A stretch of DNA of 54,517 nt from Scatosoma sp900555925. GTDB taxonomy: Bacteria; Bacillota; Clostridia; Christensenellales; Borkfalkiaceae. How positions within the stretch are numbered: the first letter of the stretch is position 1; each line of letters begins with the position of its first letter. Below are positions 31,915 through 40,036 of the stretch, piece by piece. The notes under the pieces were generated by a model. The model had not been told where the DNA came from. It ran no database searches and saw nothing but the letters and a program-made list of their open reading frames with translations. The translations under genes were made by a program, and so were the position numbers. The DNA is taken from contig CAUGYD010000013.1 in NCBI GenBank assembly GCA_959603585.1, forward strand, positions 1 through 54,517, written 5' to 3'.

Positions 31915-33417
31915 CTACGGCGAAGGCGTCGGGACGACCTCTCCCTTTTCTATATGCAGCTCGGCTTTGCCCTCTGCAAAAAAGGAAACCTTTCCGCCGT
32001 TCCCGTTATAAACCAACATGCTCAACGAGCCCTCCCCGTCGCCTAAAAAAACCTCGGCAGCGCATCTATCCAGCCAAATTTCCATTTTGAAGGTCGAGCC
32101 GCCGCAATCATAGGGCAAAACTCGCATTTCTTCGCTCCCCTGCTCTCGCGCATGCCCTTTAATGACGTGAAGGCTCTTTCTGCGGTCTATGGTAAATTGC
32201 TTCCGCTCCTTATCATAAACGGCAGACAAAAAATGCTCGCCGTCGGACAATACCTTGACGCCGAAACGACGACAAGAGGAAATATCCGCTTTGACGCGGA
32301 GACAAAGCGTCCTTCCCTCTATTCCTGCGTAGCTTTTCTCTCCCGTCAACGTATCATTGACCGTGACGGGATTTTTCAGACATTCTGAAAGGGACTGAGC
32401 GGGCCTTTGTAACAGCTTTCCGTCTTTTATATTGAGCTCCCGCGGGAGCGTCATCATTCCCTGCCAACCATGTCCGAGCTGATCCGTTACCATTGTACGA
32501 TTCCAAAGATTCATCCAAGCCAATAAAATACTTTTTCCTTCGGGAGAATATACGACTTGGGTAGCATAAAAATCCGTTCCTCCGTCCACCTCCCGAAAGG
32601 GACTTCCGCCAAAGCAGCCCTTTTGATAATCGATTTTGCCCGACGAATAGACAACGGAATTACAATTCGTAAAAGCAAAGCCGTCCGCGGGAAAATCTAC
32701 AGGAGAAAGAAACAATACATCGGTATCGCCTATCCTCGTCATATTCGGACATTCATAACAGTAACCGCTATTCTCGCGCTGTAAGAATATGTTGAAAAAC
32801 TCCCAATCGAAAAAGTTCTCTGAGCGGTAAAGGAGAGCCGTGGGTACACCGTTTTGCAAGGTACCCAAAAGACAATAGTATTTTCCGTCTTTTTTCCACA
32901 CAAACGGGTCGCGAAAATCTGCCTTCGACACTCCCATGGGTGCGGACGCTGCCTCTATAACGGGGTTGCCGGCGTATTTTTCAAAATGGATTCCATCGCG
33001 GGAAAATGCGATATTCTGCGTTTGCCTACGCTCTCCGTTTTCATCATAATGTCCCGTATAAATCAGATAGAGGACGTCCTCTATTACGATTGCTCCGCCC
33101 GACCAGCAGCCGTTTTTATCATAGGGCGCATCGGGAGCAAGGGCGACAGGAAGATGCTCCCATGTCGTAAAATTGCGGCTTTTCGCATGACCCCAATACA
33201 TCAATCCCCCCTGAGACGAATAAGGATGAAACTGATAGAATACATGATATTCTCCTCGAAAATAGACGAGGCCGTTCGGGTCGTTCATCCAACCGCAGGG
33301 AGGAGAAAAATGATAGAGGGGTTTATAAAATTCGTTCACGTTCTTTCGTTGCTCTAAGACAAAAGCGTTCGCTTCTTCCAGCATGGTTCTTTGAGATAAA
33401 AGAGTTTTATCGGACAT
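31915..33417 (-). CDS. Glycoside hydrolase family 32 (beta-fructosidase / sucrose-6-phosphate hydrolase), cytoplasmic
   Basis: A 500-aa GH32 enzyme with a five-blade propeller and C-terminal beta-sandwich. The nucleophile Asp46 is in WMNDPNG, the transition-state stabiliser is in FRDP at about 168-171, and the acid/base Glu222 is in YECPN. No signal peptide, so it acts on imported fructo-oligosaccharides or phosphorylated sucrose. No PTS gene is nearby, which makes oligofructoside hydrolysis more likely. The ATG at 33417 has AAGGAGAG. Promoter at 33451-33479. It is co-transcribed with the ArsR-type regulator. Confidence 0.93.
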   Translation of the reverse strand: MSDKTLLSQRTMLEEANAFVLEQRKNVNEFYKPLYHFSPPCGWMNDPNGLVYFRGEYHVFYQFHPYSSQGGLMYWGHAKSRNFTTWEHLPVALAPDAPYDKNGCWSGGAIVIEDVLYLIYTGHYDENGERRQTQNIAFSRDGIHFEKYAGNPVIEAASAPMGVSKADFRDPFVWKKDGKYYCLLGTLQNGVPTALLYRSENFFDWEFFNIFLQRENSGYCYECPNMTRIGDTDVLFLSPVDFPADGFAFTNCNSVVYSSGKIDYQKGCFGGSPFREVDGGTDFYATQVVYSPEGKSILLAWMNLWNRTMVTDQLGHGWQGMMTLPRELNIKDGKLLQRPAQSLSECLKNPVTVNDTLTGEKSYAGIEGRTLCLRVKADISSCRRFGVKVLSDGEHFLSAVYDKERKQFTIDRRKSLHVIKGHAREQGSEEMRVLPYDCGGSTFKMEIWLDRCAAEVFLGDGEGSLSMLVYNGNGGKVSFFAEGKAELHIEKGEVVPTPSP

Positions 33418-33450
33418 ACAGTACTCTCCTTGAATCGTCTTATACGAGCT

Positions 33451-33479
33451 ATTATATCAGAAATTTGCGCGGAAAGCAA
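33451..33479 (-). promoter_or_regulatory. Promoter of GH32-arsR-type operon
   Basis: Leftward TTGCTT (33474-33479), 17 nt, TATAAT (33451-33456). Confidence 0.78.
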
Positions 33480-33510
33480 TCCTTGGGTAAAATTTCCCAG
33501 CCCCTTTCTC

Positions 33511-34461
33511 TTATTTCGCCCGATCGAGAAGCTCTAAGCCCGAAACTAAACTCTGATTATCCATGAAAAGGGATAAAGGGTCGATTGGCGATATTGGCTC
33601 TTGCGTCTCGGACGAAGCCTCAATCAGTTCCGTACCGTGGAAAATTCCTTCTACGACCCTGCCATCGGCATAATACATGGTGCCCTCGCCCCAAATCCAG
33701 CCGTCATTTTCCTCTGCGGAAAAATTGCCGACGAATTTCAGCCATTCGGCGCCTTCCTCAAAATAATATATTCCGTTTTCGTCGTCCCGCACCCCGCCTT
33801 TCCAATTTCCGGCATAGACTCCGCCCGATTCCGCATAGTACATCATGCCCCAGCCGTCCATGAGATTGCCCGACATTCTGCCGGAATAAATATTATAAGT
33901 GAGATAATCCCCCTTGATAGAAAACGCGGAATCGAAAAATACTTTACAGCCGAAGCCTTGCGGGGTTCCGTTTTTCCAATTCCCCCAATAAATATCTCCC
34001 ATGCTCCAAGACATCCAGCCAAATCCCGACATATTATCGTCCGCCCAGCTTCCTTCGTATACACAGCCGGAATCGGCAAAAACCATTCTTCCCGCACCAA
34101 TCTTTTGATTGTTTTCAAATTGCCCCCAATATTCGTCGCCGTTAGAATAGACAATGTAGCCGAGTCCGTCAAACAGGGAATCTTTGAATTCACCTGTATA
34201 TTCTACAAAATCAAAACCGGTATACTTACCATAGCCCTGCAAAAAGTCATCGATAAATTCGCCTTCCCAAATATTTCCGTTCGCGTCCGTCAACTTTCCA
34301 CTGCCGTTGGCCTTTCCGTCCTTGACTTCGCCTACATATACACTGCCGTTATCGTAGGTGAGCGTTTGCTCTGCGGAGGTGTTTTTCTCCCCGCACCCCG
34401 AAAACCCGCAAACCGAAAGCGCCAACATCGCCCCTACCGCCAAAGTTAAAATTCTTTTCAT
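33511..34461 (-). CDS. MORN-repeat lipoprotein (316 aa)
   Basis: A signal peptide with lipobox FSGC (Cys23) is followed by about nine MORN-type repeats from residue 35 to about 270 (for example VYVGEVKDGKANGSGKL, EYWGQFENNQKIGAGRM, VYEGSWADDNMSGFGWM). Each repeat is a beta-hairpin of about 23 residues; the array should form an extended sheet. The last 45 residues are a non-repeat tail. MORN repeats in eukaryotes bind lipids or proteins; their role in bacterial surface lipoproteins is unknown. ATG at 34461 with GGAG. It is the last of four consecutive MORN lipoprotein genes. Confidence 0.85.
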   Translation of the reverse strand: MKRILTLAVGAMLALSVCGFSGCGEKNTSAEQTLTYDNGSVYVGEVKDGKANGSGKLTDANGNIWEGEFIDDFLQGYGKYTGFDFVEYTGEFKDSLFDGLGYIVYSNGDEYWGQFENNQKIGAGRMVFADSGCVYEGSWADDNMSGFGWMSWSMGDIYWGNWKNGTPQGFGCKVFFDSAFSIKGDYLTYNIYSGRMSGNLMDGWGMMYYAESGGVYAGNWKGGVRDDENGIYYFEEGAEWLKFVGNFSAEENDGWIWGEGTMYYADGRVVEGIFHGTELIEASSETQEPISPIDPLSLFMDNQSLVSGLELLDRAK

Positions 34462-34488
34462 TTCTTACGTCTCCATGCTTTTATTTTC

Positions 34489-34513
34489 AGGCGCCGCTCG
34501 TCGGGCGGCGCCT
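34489..34513. other. GC-rich hairpin between two MORN genes
   Basis: AGGCGCCGC / GCGGCGCCT arms with a 7-nt loop. There is no T-run on the leftward side, so it may be an RNA-stability or partial termination element within the MORN gene series. Confidence 0.55.
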
Positions 34514-34528
34514 CGCCTTCCCGCTTTA

Positions 34529-36640
34529 TTATGCCTCATTTTCGACGGGAGTATAATCCTTACTCCTCTCGTATTCCTCAGGCAACGTATATTCAAAATT
34601 CGCATCTATTGCGCCGATTCTTGAAACTCCGTCATAGCGGCCCGTTATATATCCCGCCGCGTTGCCTTCTCCGTCCGTCAGATAGTACACCGCCGAGCCA
34701 TTTATTTCCCCTGACGTAAATTCTCCGTATATCTCTTTTACCTTCAAAGAAGCGGCTTCGCCGTCAAGCCCTAATTCTTTTCCGCTCAATGAAGGAACGG
34801 CATAAATCAGCCTTCCGGTTCCCGTCAGGGTGCTCTCTGTTCCGTCCGCAATCGTCACCTGCAAGCCGCCCTCGTAAATATCTCCGTTGGGAAAGGCATA
34901 TTTGCCGCTTCCCGAAGAAGTAATATCGATATTGTCGGTATTGGAGAACTTGCCCGTATATTCAAGGAGCCCCGCTGTCCTCGTCGGCCAATATTTCGTT
35001 CCCGATACGGCTGCTCCGCCGGAAAACCTTCCGACGAGATATACGCCCTTTCCGAGTTCTTTATTCCAACTGAATATACCTTCTCCCTCAAAGACGTTAT
35101 TGACGAAATCGCCCTCATACCAACAGCCGTTCAGATAATCATACCGTCCTTTTCCTTCATAGTTCCAATTTTTGAATGTACCCTCATAATAGCTTGTGGG
35201 AGTAAGGTTCTCGTTTTCCTTATAAAAGGTCTTTCTGCCGCTGGTCGGAACTCCGTCAGACCAGCTTCCGACAAGGTCAGACCCCGGCCAGGTAAAACGA
35301 CCTTCTCCATCATAGACAGAAGTTTCCAAGGCACCCGACGAATATAATTCGCCCGTATACGTACAGTTAGTATCTGAAAAATAAACGTACCCTTTCCCTC
35401 TCTTTGAAGTATCGATATCGTTGAGGTCGTTCATGTAGCCCTCATACCAAAGAAGTCCCGCCGTCTTTGTCGTGGTCGTCTTTCCGTAATAGGCTTTTCC
35501 CGCCTTAAAGGTTCCCTTAAACAACCAAGCGCTATCTAAGTCACCGTTCGTACTCCATGTGAATAAGCCTTCTCCTTCCCGCAGGTTATTGACGTACTCC
35601 CCTTCGTAATACATTCCGCTGGAAAACGTATATCGTCCTGTGCCATGAAATTCGTAAGAGGCGTTTACCTCGCCTTTATATACACCCGTGACGGTTTTAT
35701 TCTCCGATTCTGCATAAAAGGTCTTTGTGCCTGAAAGCGGCGTGCCGTCCTTCCATTCTCCCACGAAATCGGACCCCGACCAAACGAATTTTCCATCGCC
35801 ATGGAATGTCGCACCCAACAGCGCCCCCGTCGAATACAACTCGCCCGTATAAGAACAGCCATTTGCATAATCGTAAAAGCCTTTCCCCAATTTTGTAGTA
35901 TCTACGTCGTTGAGGTCGTTCATATAGCCTTCGTACCAAATGAGTCCCTGCGTTTTTGTCGTGGTCGTTTTGCCATAATATGCTTTATCGGCCTTGAACG
36001 TCCCGCGAAACAACCAAGCGCTATCTAAATCGCCGTTCGTACTCCATGTAAATAAACCTTCGCCTTCCCGCAAGCCCGCGACGTATTCTCCTTCGTAATA
36101 CATTCCGCTGGAAAACGTATATCGTCCCGTTCCCGAATACCTGCCCTCCGAATCAAAGTCCCCTTCATATACATTTCCATTCGTATAGACGAGCGTGCCG
36201 GAGCTATAAGTCCCTTCGGTAAATTCCGCGGTAAGCTCCTTTCCGTCATCGTAGGTAAGCACTCCCGAACCGTGGGGAACCCCGTCTTTCATGGCGCCTG
36301 TATAGACGCCGCTATCGACTCGGTATTCTATCGCCTCGCCCGTAAAATCGGAATCTTGCTCCCCACACGAGCAAACCCCGCCGATATATTCGTGCGTATG
36401 TACCTCCGAAGATGAGCCTTCCGAAGTTTCGGACTCCGAATCGGAGGCCGATGTAGAATCGGAGCCGCCCGATATATCCGAAGTCTGCGACGAATTATCC
36501 TCCGTGCCGTCAGAAGATGTAAAATCTGAGGACGACGTTTTCCCGGAATCTACGGGAGTATTACAGGCGCTCAATGCGCCTATGGCAGCTCCGAGGGAGA
36601 TAACGCACAATAGTAGTAATAGTTTTTTATGAATTTTCAT
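34529..36640 (-). CDS. Large MORN-repeat lipoprotein with internal 163-residue duplication
   Basis: A 703-aa surface lipoprotein: signal peptide with lipobox LSAC (Cys26), a Ser/Thr/Asp linker (27-80), a HTHEYIGGVCSCGE segment that may bind metal, then some 20 MORN repeats. The repeats are organised in a super-repeat: GTGRYTFSSGMYYEGEYV begins at about residue 170 and again at about 333 (163 residues, 489 bp apart), with a third, more diverged copy near the C-terminal half. There is no recognisable catalytic domain, so a binding or scaffold role is likely. ATG at 36640 with AAAGGAGGAA. Confidence 0.85.
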   Translation of the reverse strand: MKIHKKLLLLLCVISLGAAIGALSACNTPVDSGKTSSSDFTSSDGTEDNSSQTSDISGGSDSTSASDSESETSEGSSSEVHTHEYIGGVCSCGEQDSDFTGEAIEYRVDSGVYTGAMKDGVPHGSGVLTYDDGKELTAEFTEGTYSSGTLVYTNGNVYEGDFDSEGRYSGTGRYTFSSGMYYEGEYVAGLREGEGLFTWSTNGDLDSAWLFRGTFKADKAYYGKTTTTKTQGLIWYEGYMNDLNDVDTTKLGKGFYDYANGCSYTGELYSTGALLGATFHGDGKFVWSGSDFVGEWKDGTPLSGTKTFYAESENKTVTGVYKGEVNASYEFHGTGRYTFSSGMYYEGEYVNNLREGEGLFTWSTNGDLDSAWLFKGTFKAGKAYYGKTTTTKTAGLLWYEGYMNDLNDIDTSKRGKGYVYFSDTNCTYTGELYSSGALETSVYDGEGRFTWPGSDLVGSWSDGVPTSGRKTFYKENENLTPTSYYEGTFKNWNYEGKGRYDYLNGCWYEGDFVNNVFEGEGIFSWNKELGKGVYLVGRFSGGAAVSGTKYWPTRTAGLLEYTGKFSNTDNIDITSSGSGKYAFPNGDIYEGGLQVTIADGTESTLTGTGRLIYAVPSLSGKELGLDGEAASLKVKEIYGEFTSGEINGSAVYYLTDGEGNAAGYITGRYDGVSRIGAIDANFEYTLPEEYERSKDYTPVENEA
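35133..36135 (-). repeat. Intragenic tandem duplication, 489-bp period
   Basis: The segments around 35133-35646 and 35622-36135 align with a constant 489-bp offset (for example GGAAAACGTA at 35621 and 36110). They have diverged at many third positions, so this duplication is older than the one between the two MORN-SGNH genes. Borders are approximate. Confidence 0.75.
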
Positions 36641-36660
36641 CGAAATTCCTCCTTTCGTTT

Positions 36661-38322
36661 TTATTTACCATTTGTAAATTGCAACAGCGATTGCTTAATC
36701 GCATTTCCCCACAAATCGTAGGCCGCTTTTGTAAGATGAAGCCTATCCGTGAAAAGGTCTTCTTGAAGATAGCCGAAGCGTTCATCGTAAATATTCGATT
36801 TATTTTCAACACTATACAGGACGGAAAACACATCGATATATTCAAAATTGCCACTTTCCTCGGCATATTCTTCCATTTGGTCGTTTAAGGAAATCAATTT
36901 CTCATCAAAGGCCTGCTCATAGTCAAAAGCGCCGACAATCCCGGAAACATAGAATATTTCAGCGCGAGGATATTTTACCGCCAATTCGTCTATGAGGTTC
37001 TTTGTATCGCGCACGGCTGTTTCCAACGGCGTCCCTGTACGAATATCGTTGCCTCCTACATGTACGAGAATATATTTCGGCGCTCCAAGGATGAGCTCGT
37101 CGAGCATATCCCGCCACCATGCCGAGGTAGTGCCGCCTATGGCAATATTGACGGCGGAAAATTCGTCGGCGAAAAGGTCGGTCGCCTGAGAAAAACATTC
37201 CTTACTGAACTGGGAATCTCCCAGCATCAGAAGTTTATCCGCCATATCCGTCTCCCCGTATTTATCCATATACTCATTAAACAAAGAGAGATAGCCGTCT
37301 GTATAAGTAAGCTCTTCCGTATCTTTCCACCTATCGAGAAGCTGTTCCTCCGCCCAAGGAGCCGTATAGGGTCCCACGCGAATTAATCCGTCCCAAGTGC
37401 CTTTAATATAACCCGTCGGATTTCCCGATATATCGCTGAAATACATTACTCCGTTTCCATACATCCAGCTATGATTTCGGCCGTCAAATTCCCCGACATA
37501 ACAATAGATTTTATCCGAGGCTTCACCTCCCGCGCTCGCGCCCGTAAACGTCGTATAAAAGAAATTCTGCGTGCCTTCCCCATAACGGATCCATTCTCCT
37601 TCCGACGTATAATAAATTCCCCCTTCATACGTGCTTTTATCGGGATATACGATATAGCCTCTTCCTTGCTGCCCTTTCTTTACTTCCGGAAATCCGCTCA
37701 TTTCTCCTTCAAACCAATATACTCCCTCTCCTTTCCCTTCTTGATTGAACGTCACTTTCCCTCGACAGCCTTCGGGACTTCCGTTCTTAAATTCCCCCTC
37801 ATATTTCCAGCCGTATGCCTTTACGCTCCCGTCCGCATTATATGTATTCCAATCGAATATCCCCTCCCCTTCAAACTTCCATTCCGTATTGAACTCTCCT
37901 TCATAGCTCATCGTATTCGCATACGTATATTTTCCTGTTATTGGCGTTCCGCAGGAAAATATTCCTTCCAGCTTATCTCCCGTACTATTCCACTCAAAAA
38001 CTCCTTTCCCCTCATAGACTCCATTGGAAAATTCTCCCGTATACACACAATTTGTGAGTACCCACTCCAATTTTCCTTCGCCCTCCGGTTTTCCGTCTAC
38101 CAGCGTTCCCGTATACCTTCTTTCCTCATCTAACATGTAATCCGTCACTTGTTCTTCCATGCCGTCGGACGAACTATCGGGACGGGATGAAGAAGACGTA
38201 TCCGAAACGTTTGTTCCACTGCTCGTTTCTGTGTTTTCTTCTCCTCCGCAGGCGGCCGCAAAGCCTAAAATAGCTGTTCCGAGAAATACAGCGGCTAAAA
38301 ATCCTAATATTTTTCTTTTCAT
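36661..38322 (-). CDS. MORN-repeat SGNH-hydrolase lipoprotein (copy A)
   Basis: A 553-aa lipoprotein: signal peptide with lipobox AAAC (Cys25), Ser-rich linker, about nine MORN repeats (55-310), then an SGNH/GDSL esterase domain (about 362-553). All four blocks are present: MLGDS with Ser370, IGG with Gly397, GGND with Asn425, and DRLH with Asp526 and His529. Likely a surface carbohydrate esterase, removing acetyl or other acyl groups from a glycan; the substrate is not known. DNA for residues 23-310 is identical to copy B. ATG at 38322 with AGAGGT. It is 20 nt downstream of copy B. Confidence 0.88.
   Translation of the reverse strand: MKRKILGFLAAVFLGTAILGFAAACGGEENTETSSGTNVSDTSSSSRPDSSSDGMEEQVTDYMLDEERRYTGTLVDGKPEGEGKLEWVLTNCVYTGEFSNGVYEGKGVFEWNSTGDKLEGIFSCGTPITGKYTYANTMSYEGEFNTEWKFEGEGIFDWNTYNADGSVKAYGWKYEGEFKNGSPEGCRGKVTFNQEGKGEGVYWFEGEMSGFPEVKKGQQGRGYIVYPDKSTYEGGIYYTSEGEWIRYGEGTQNFFYTTFTGASAGGEASDKIYCYVGEFDGRNHSWMYGNGVMYFSDISGNPTGYIKGTWDGLIRVGPYTAPWAEEQLLDRWKDTEELTYTDGYLSLFNEYMDKYGETDMADKLLMLGDSQFSKECFSQATDLFADEFSAVNIAIGGTTSAWWRDMLDELILGAPKYILVHVGGNDIRTGTPLETAVRDTKNLIDELAVKYPRAEIFYVSGIVGAFDYEQAFDEKLISLNDQMEEYAEESGNFEYIDVFSVLYSVENKSNIYDERFGYLQEDLFTDRLHLTKAAYDLWGNAIKQSLLQFTNGK
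37393..38256 (-). repeat. 864-bp exact repeat, copy A
   Basis: Identical, as far as read line by line, to 39075-39938 (offset 1682). It runs from the end of the signal peptide to the last MORN repeat. The left border falls at the GTW before the hydrolase linker, the right border within the Ala-rich lipobox codons. Confidence 0.95.
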
Positions 38323-38342
38323 CGTTTTACCTCTTTACGCAT

Positions 38343-40007
38343 TTATTGCGAGCCAAATAGATAGGAAAGTTTTTCTTTAATTGCTTTCGTAAATAATTCA
38401 TATCCGAGCGTATTTAGATGAAGCTTATCCGCCTGCCATACGTCCGTTCGTAAAGCCCCGTATTCCGCATCGTAATAAGTGCCCGATTGTGCCTGAGAAT
38501 CATAGAGATAGTCATAAATATCAAGAAAATAAATGTTTTCTTCCGTCTCTATCCATGATTTGACCGCGGCATTCACCTCTTTTACCTGTTCGCGCTGATT
38601 CCAGCGAATGAGCGCGGTTTGGAGCGAAACAAAAACAATCTTACTTTGTGGAAAATATTCCTTCAATTTACCTATAAACGATTGACTCCAAGCTACAATA
38701 TCTTTTGTGGAGTAAGAAGAAGCCACATCATTGCCGCCGATAAAAAGCAAAATTTGTTCGGGGCACCCTTTCACGCCCTTTAAGAGCTCAGCATTTTCGT
38801 TCCACCACTTTGCAGTAGAGCCACCGACTCCGAAATTGATTGAATCATATTCCGGAGAAAGATCTTCCTTGCTCGTATACCAATATTCAAAGGTAGAGGT
38901 TCCAAGTAAAAGAGTTTTGCCCGTCATATCTTTGTCAGATTCCGCTTCTATATATCCTTCTAACTTTCTGAAAAATTCATGCTTCCAATCGATTTCTTTC
39001 AAAGATTTCCACTTATCGAGAAGATATTCCTCCTTCCATTCCCCCGACCATTCGCCTATTCGACTCATACCGTTCCAAGTGCCTTTAATATAACCCGTCG
39101 GATTTCCCGATATATCGCTGAAATACATTACTCCGTTTCCATACATCCAGCTATGATTTCGGCCGTCAAATTCCCCGACATAACAATAGATTTTATCCGA
39201 GGCTTCACCTCCCGCGCTCGCGCCCGTAAACGTCGTATAAAAGAAATTCTGCGTGCCTTCCCCATAACGGATCCATTCTCCTTCCGACGTATAATAAATT
39301 CCCCCTTCATACGTGCTTTTATCGGGATATACGATATAGCCTCTTCCTTGCTGCCCTTTCTTTACTTCCGGAAATCCGCTCATTTCTCCTTCAAACCAAT
39401 ATACTCCCTCTCCTTTCCCTTCTTGATTGAACGTCACTTTCCCTCGACAGCCTTCGGGACTTCCGTTCTTAAATTCCCCCTCATATTTCCAGCCGTATGC
39501 CTTTACGCTCCCGTCCGCATTATATGTATTCCAATCGAATATCCCCTCCCCTTCAAACTTCCATTCCGTATTGAACTCTCCTTCATAGCTCATCGTATTC
39601 GCATACGTATATTTTCCTGTTATTGGCGTTCCGCAGGAAAATATTCCTTCCAGCTTATCTCCCGTACTATTCCACTCAAAAACTCCTTTCCCCTCATAGA
39701 CTCCATTGGAAAATTCTCCCGTATACACACAATTTGTGAGTACCCACTCCAATTTTCCTTCGCCCTCCGGTTTTCCGTCTACCAGCGTTCCCGTATACCT
39801 TCTTTCCTCATCTAACATGTAATCCGTCACTTGTTCTTCCATGCCGTCGGACGAACTATCGGGACGGGATGAAGAAGACGTATCCGAAACGTTTGTTCCA
39901 CTGCTCGTTTCTGTGTTTTCTTCTCCTCCGCAGGCGGCTGCAATTGCAAGCAAAGAAATGCTCAACATGGATAAAAACAAAAGTTTTATTGTTCTTTTTC
40001 TTTTCAT
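38343..40007 (-). CDS. MORN-repeat SGNH-hydrolase lipoprotein (copy B)
   Basis: A 554-aa lipoprotein with the same plan as copy A: lipobox AAAC (Cys26), MORN array identical to copy A, then a clearly different SGNH domain (about 363-554). Its blocks are LLGTS (Ser371, with the usual Asp replaced by Thr), VGG (Gly396), GGND (Asn426) and DKLH (Asp527, His530). The catalytic triad is kept, so it should be active, perhaps on another ester. The signal peptide also differs from copy A. ATG at 40007 with AAGGAGGAA. It follows the GH51 gene by 29 nt. Confidence 0.88.
   Translation of the reverse strand: MKRKRTIKLLFLSMLSISLLAIAAACGGEENTETSSGTNVSDTSSSSRPDSSSDGMEEQVTDYMLDEERRYTGTLVDGKPEGEGKLEWVLTNCVYTGEFSNGVYEGKGVFEWNSTGDKLEGIFSCGTPITGKYTYANTMSYEGEFNTEWKFEGEGIFDWNTYNADGSVKAYGWKYEGEFKNGSPEGCRGKVTFNQEGKGEGVYWFEGEMSGFPEVKKGQQGRGYIVYPDKSTYEGGIYYTSEGEWIRYGEGTQNFFYTTFTGASAGGEASDKIYCYVGEFDGRNHSWMYGNGVMYFSDISGNPTGYIKGTWNGMSRIGEWSGEWKEEYLLDKWKSLKEIDWKHEFFRKLEGYIEAESDKDMTGKTLLLGTSTFEYWYTSKEDLSPEYDSINFGVGGSTAKWWNENAELLKGVKGCPEQILLFIGGNDVASSYSTKDIVAWSQSFIGKLKEYFPQSKIVFVSLQTALIRWNQREQVKEVNAAVKSWIETEENIYFLDIYDYLYDSQAQSGTYYDAEYGALRTDVWQADKLHLNTLGYELFTKAIKEKLSYLFGSQ
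39075..39938 (-). repeat. 864-bp exact repeat, copy B
   Basis: Partner of 37393-38256. Exactness over 864 bp, with abrupt loss of similarity at both ends inside coding sequence, indicates very recent duplication or gene conversion. Confidence 0.95.
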
Positions 40008-40036
40008 GATTTTCCTCCTTATTTTTGAAAATTCGA

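Noticed and set aside
37471..38133. 220-codon plus-strand frame, repeated at 39153-39815
   Set aside because: It is the antisense of the duplicated MORN array; its duplication only reflects the 864-bp repeat. It was useful as a second check that the repeat is exact.
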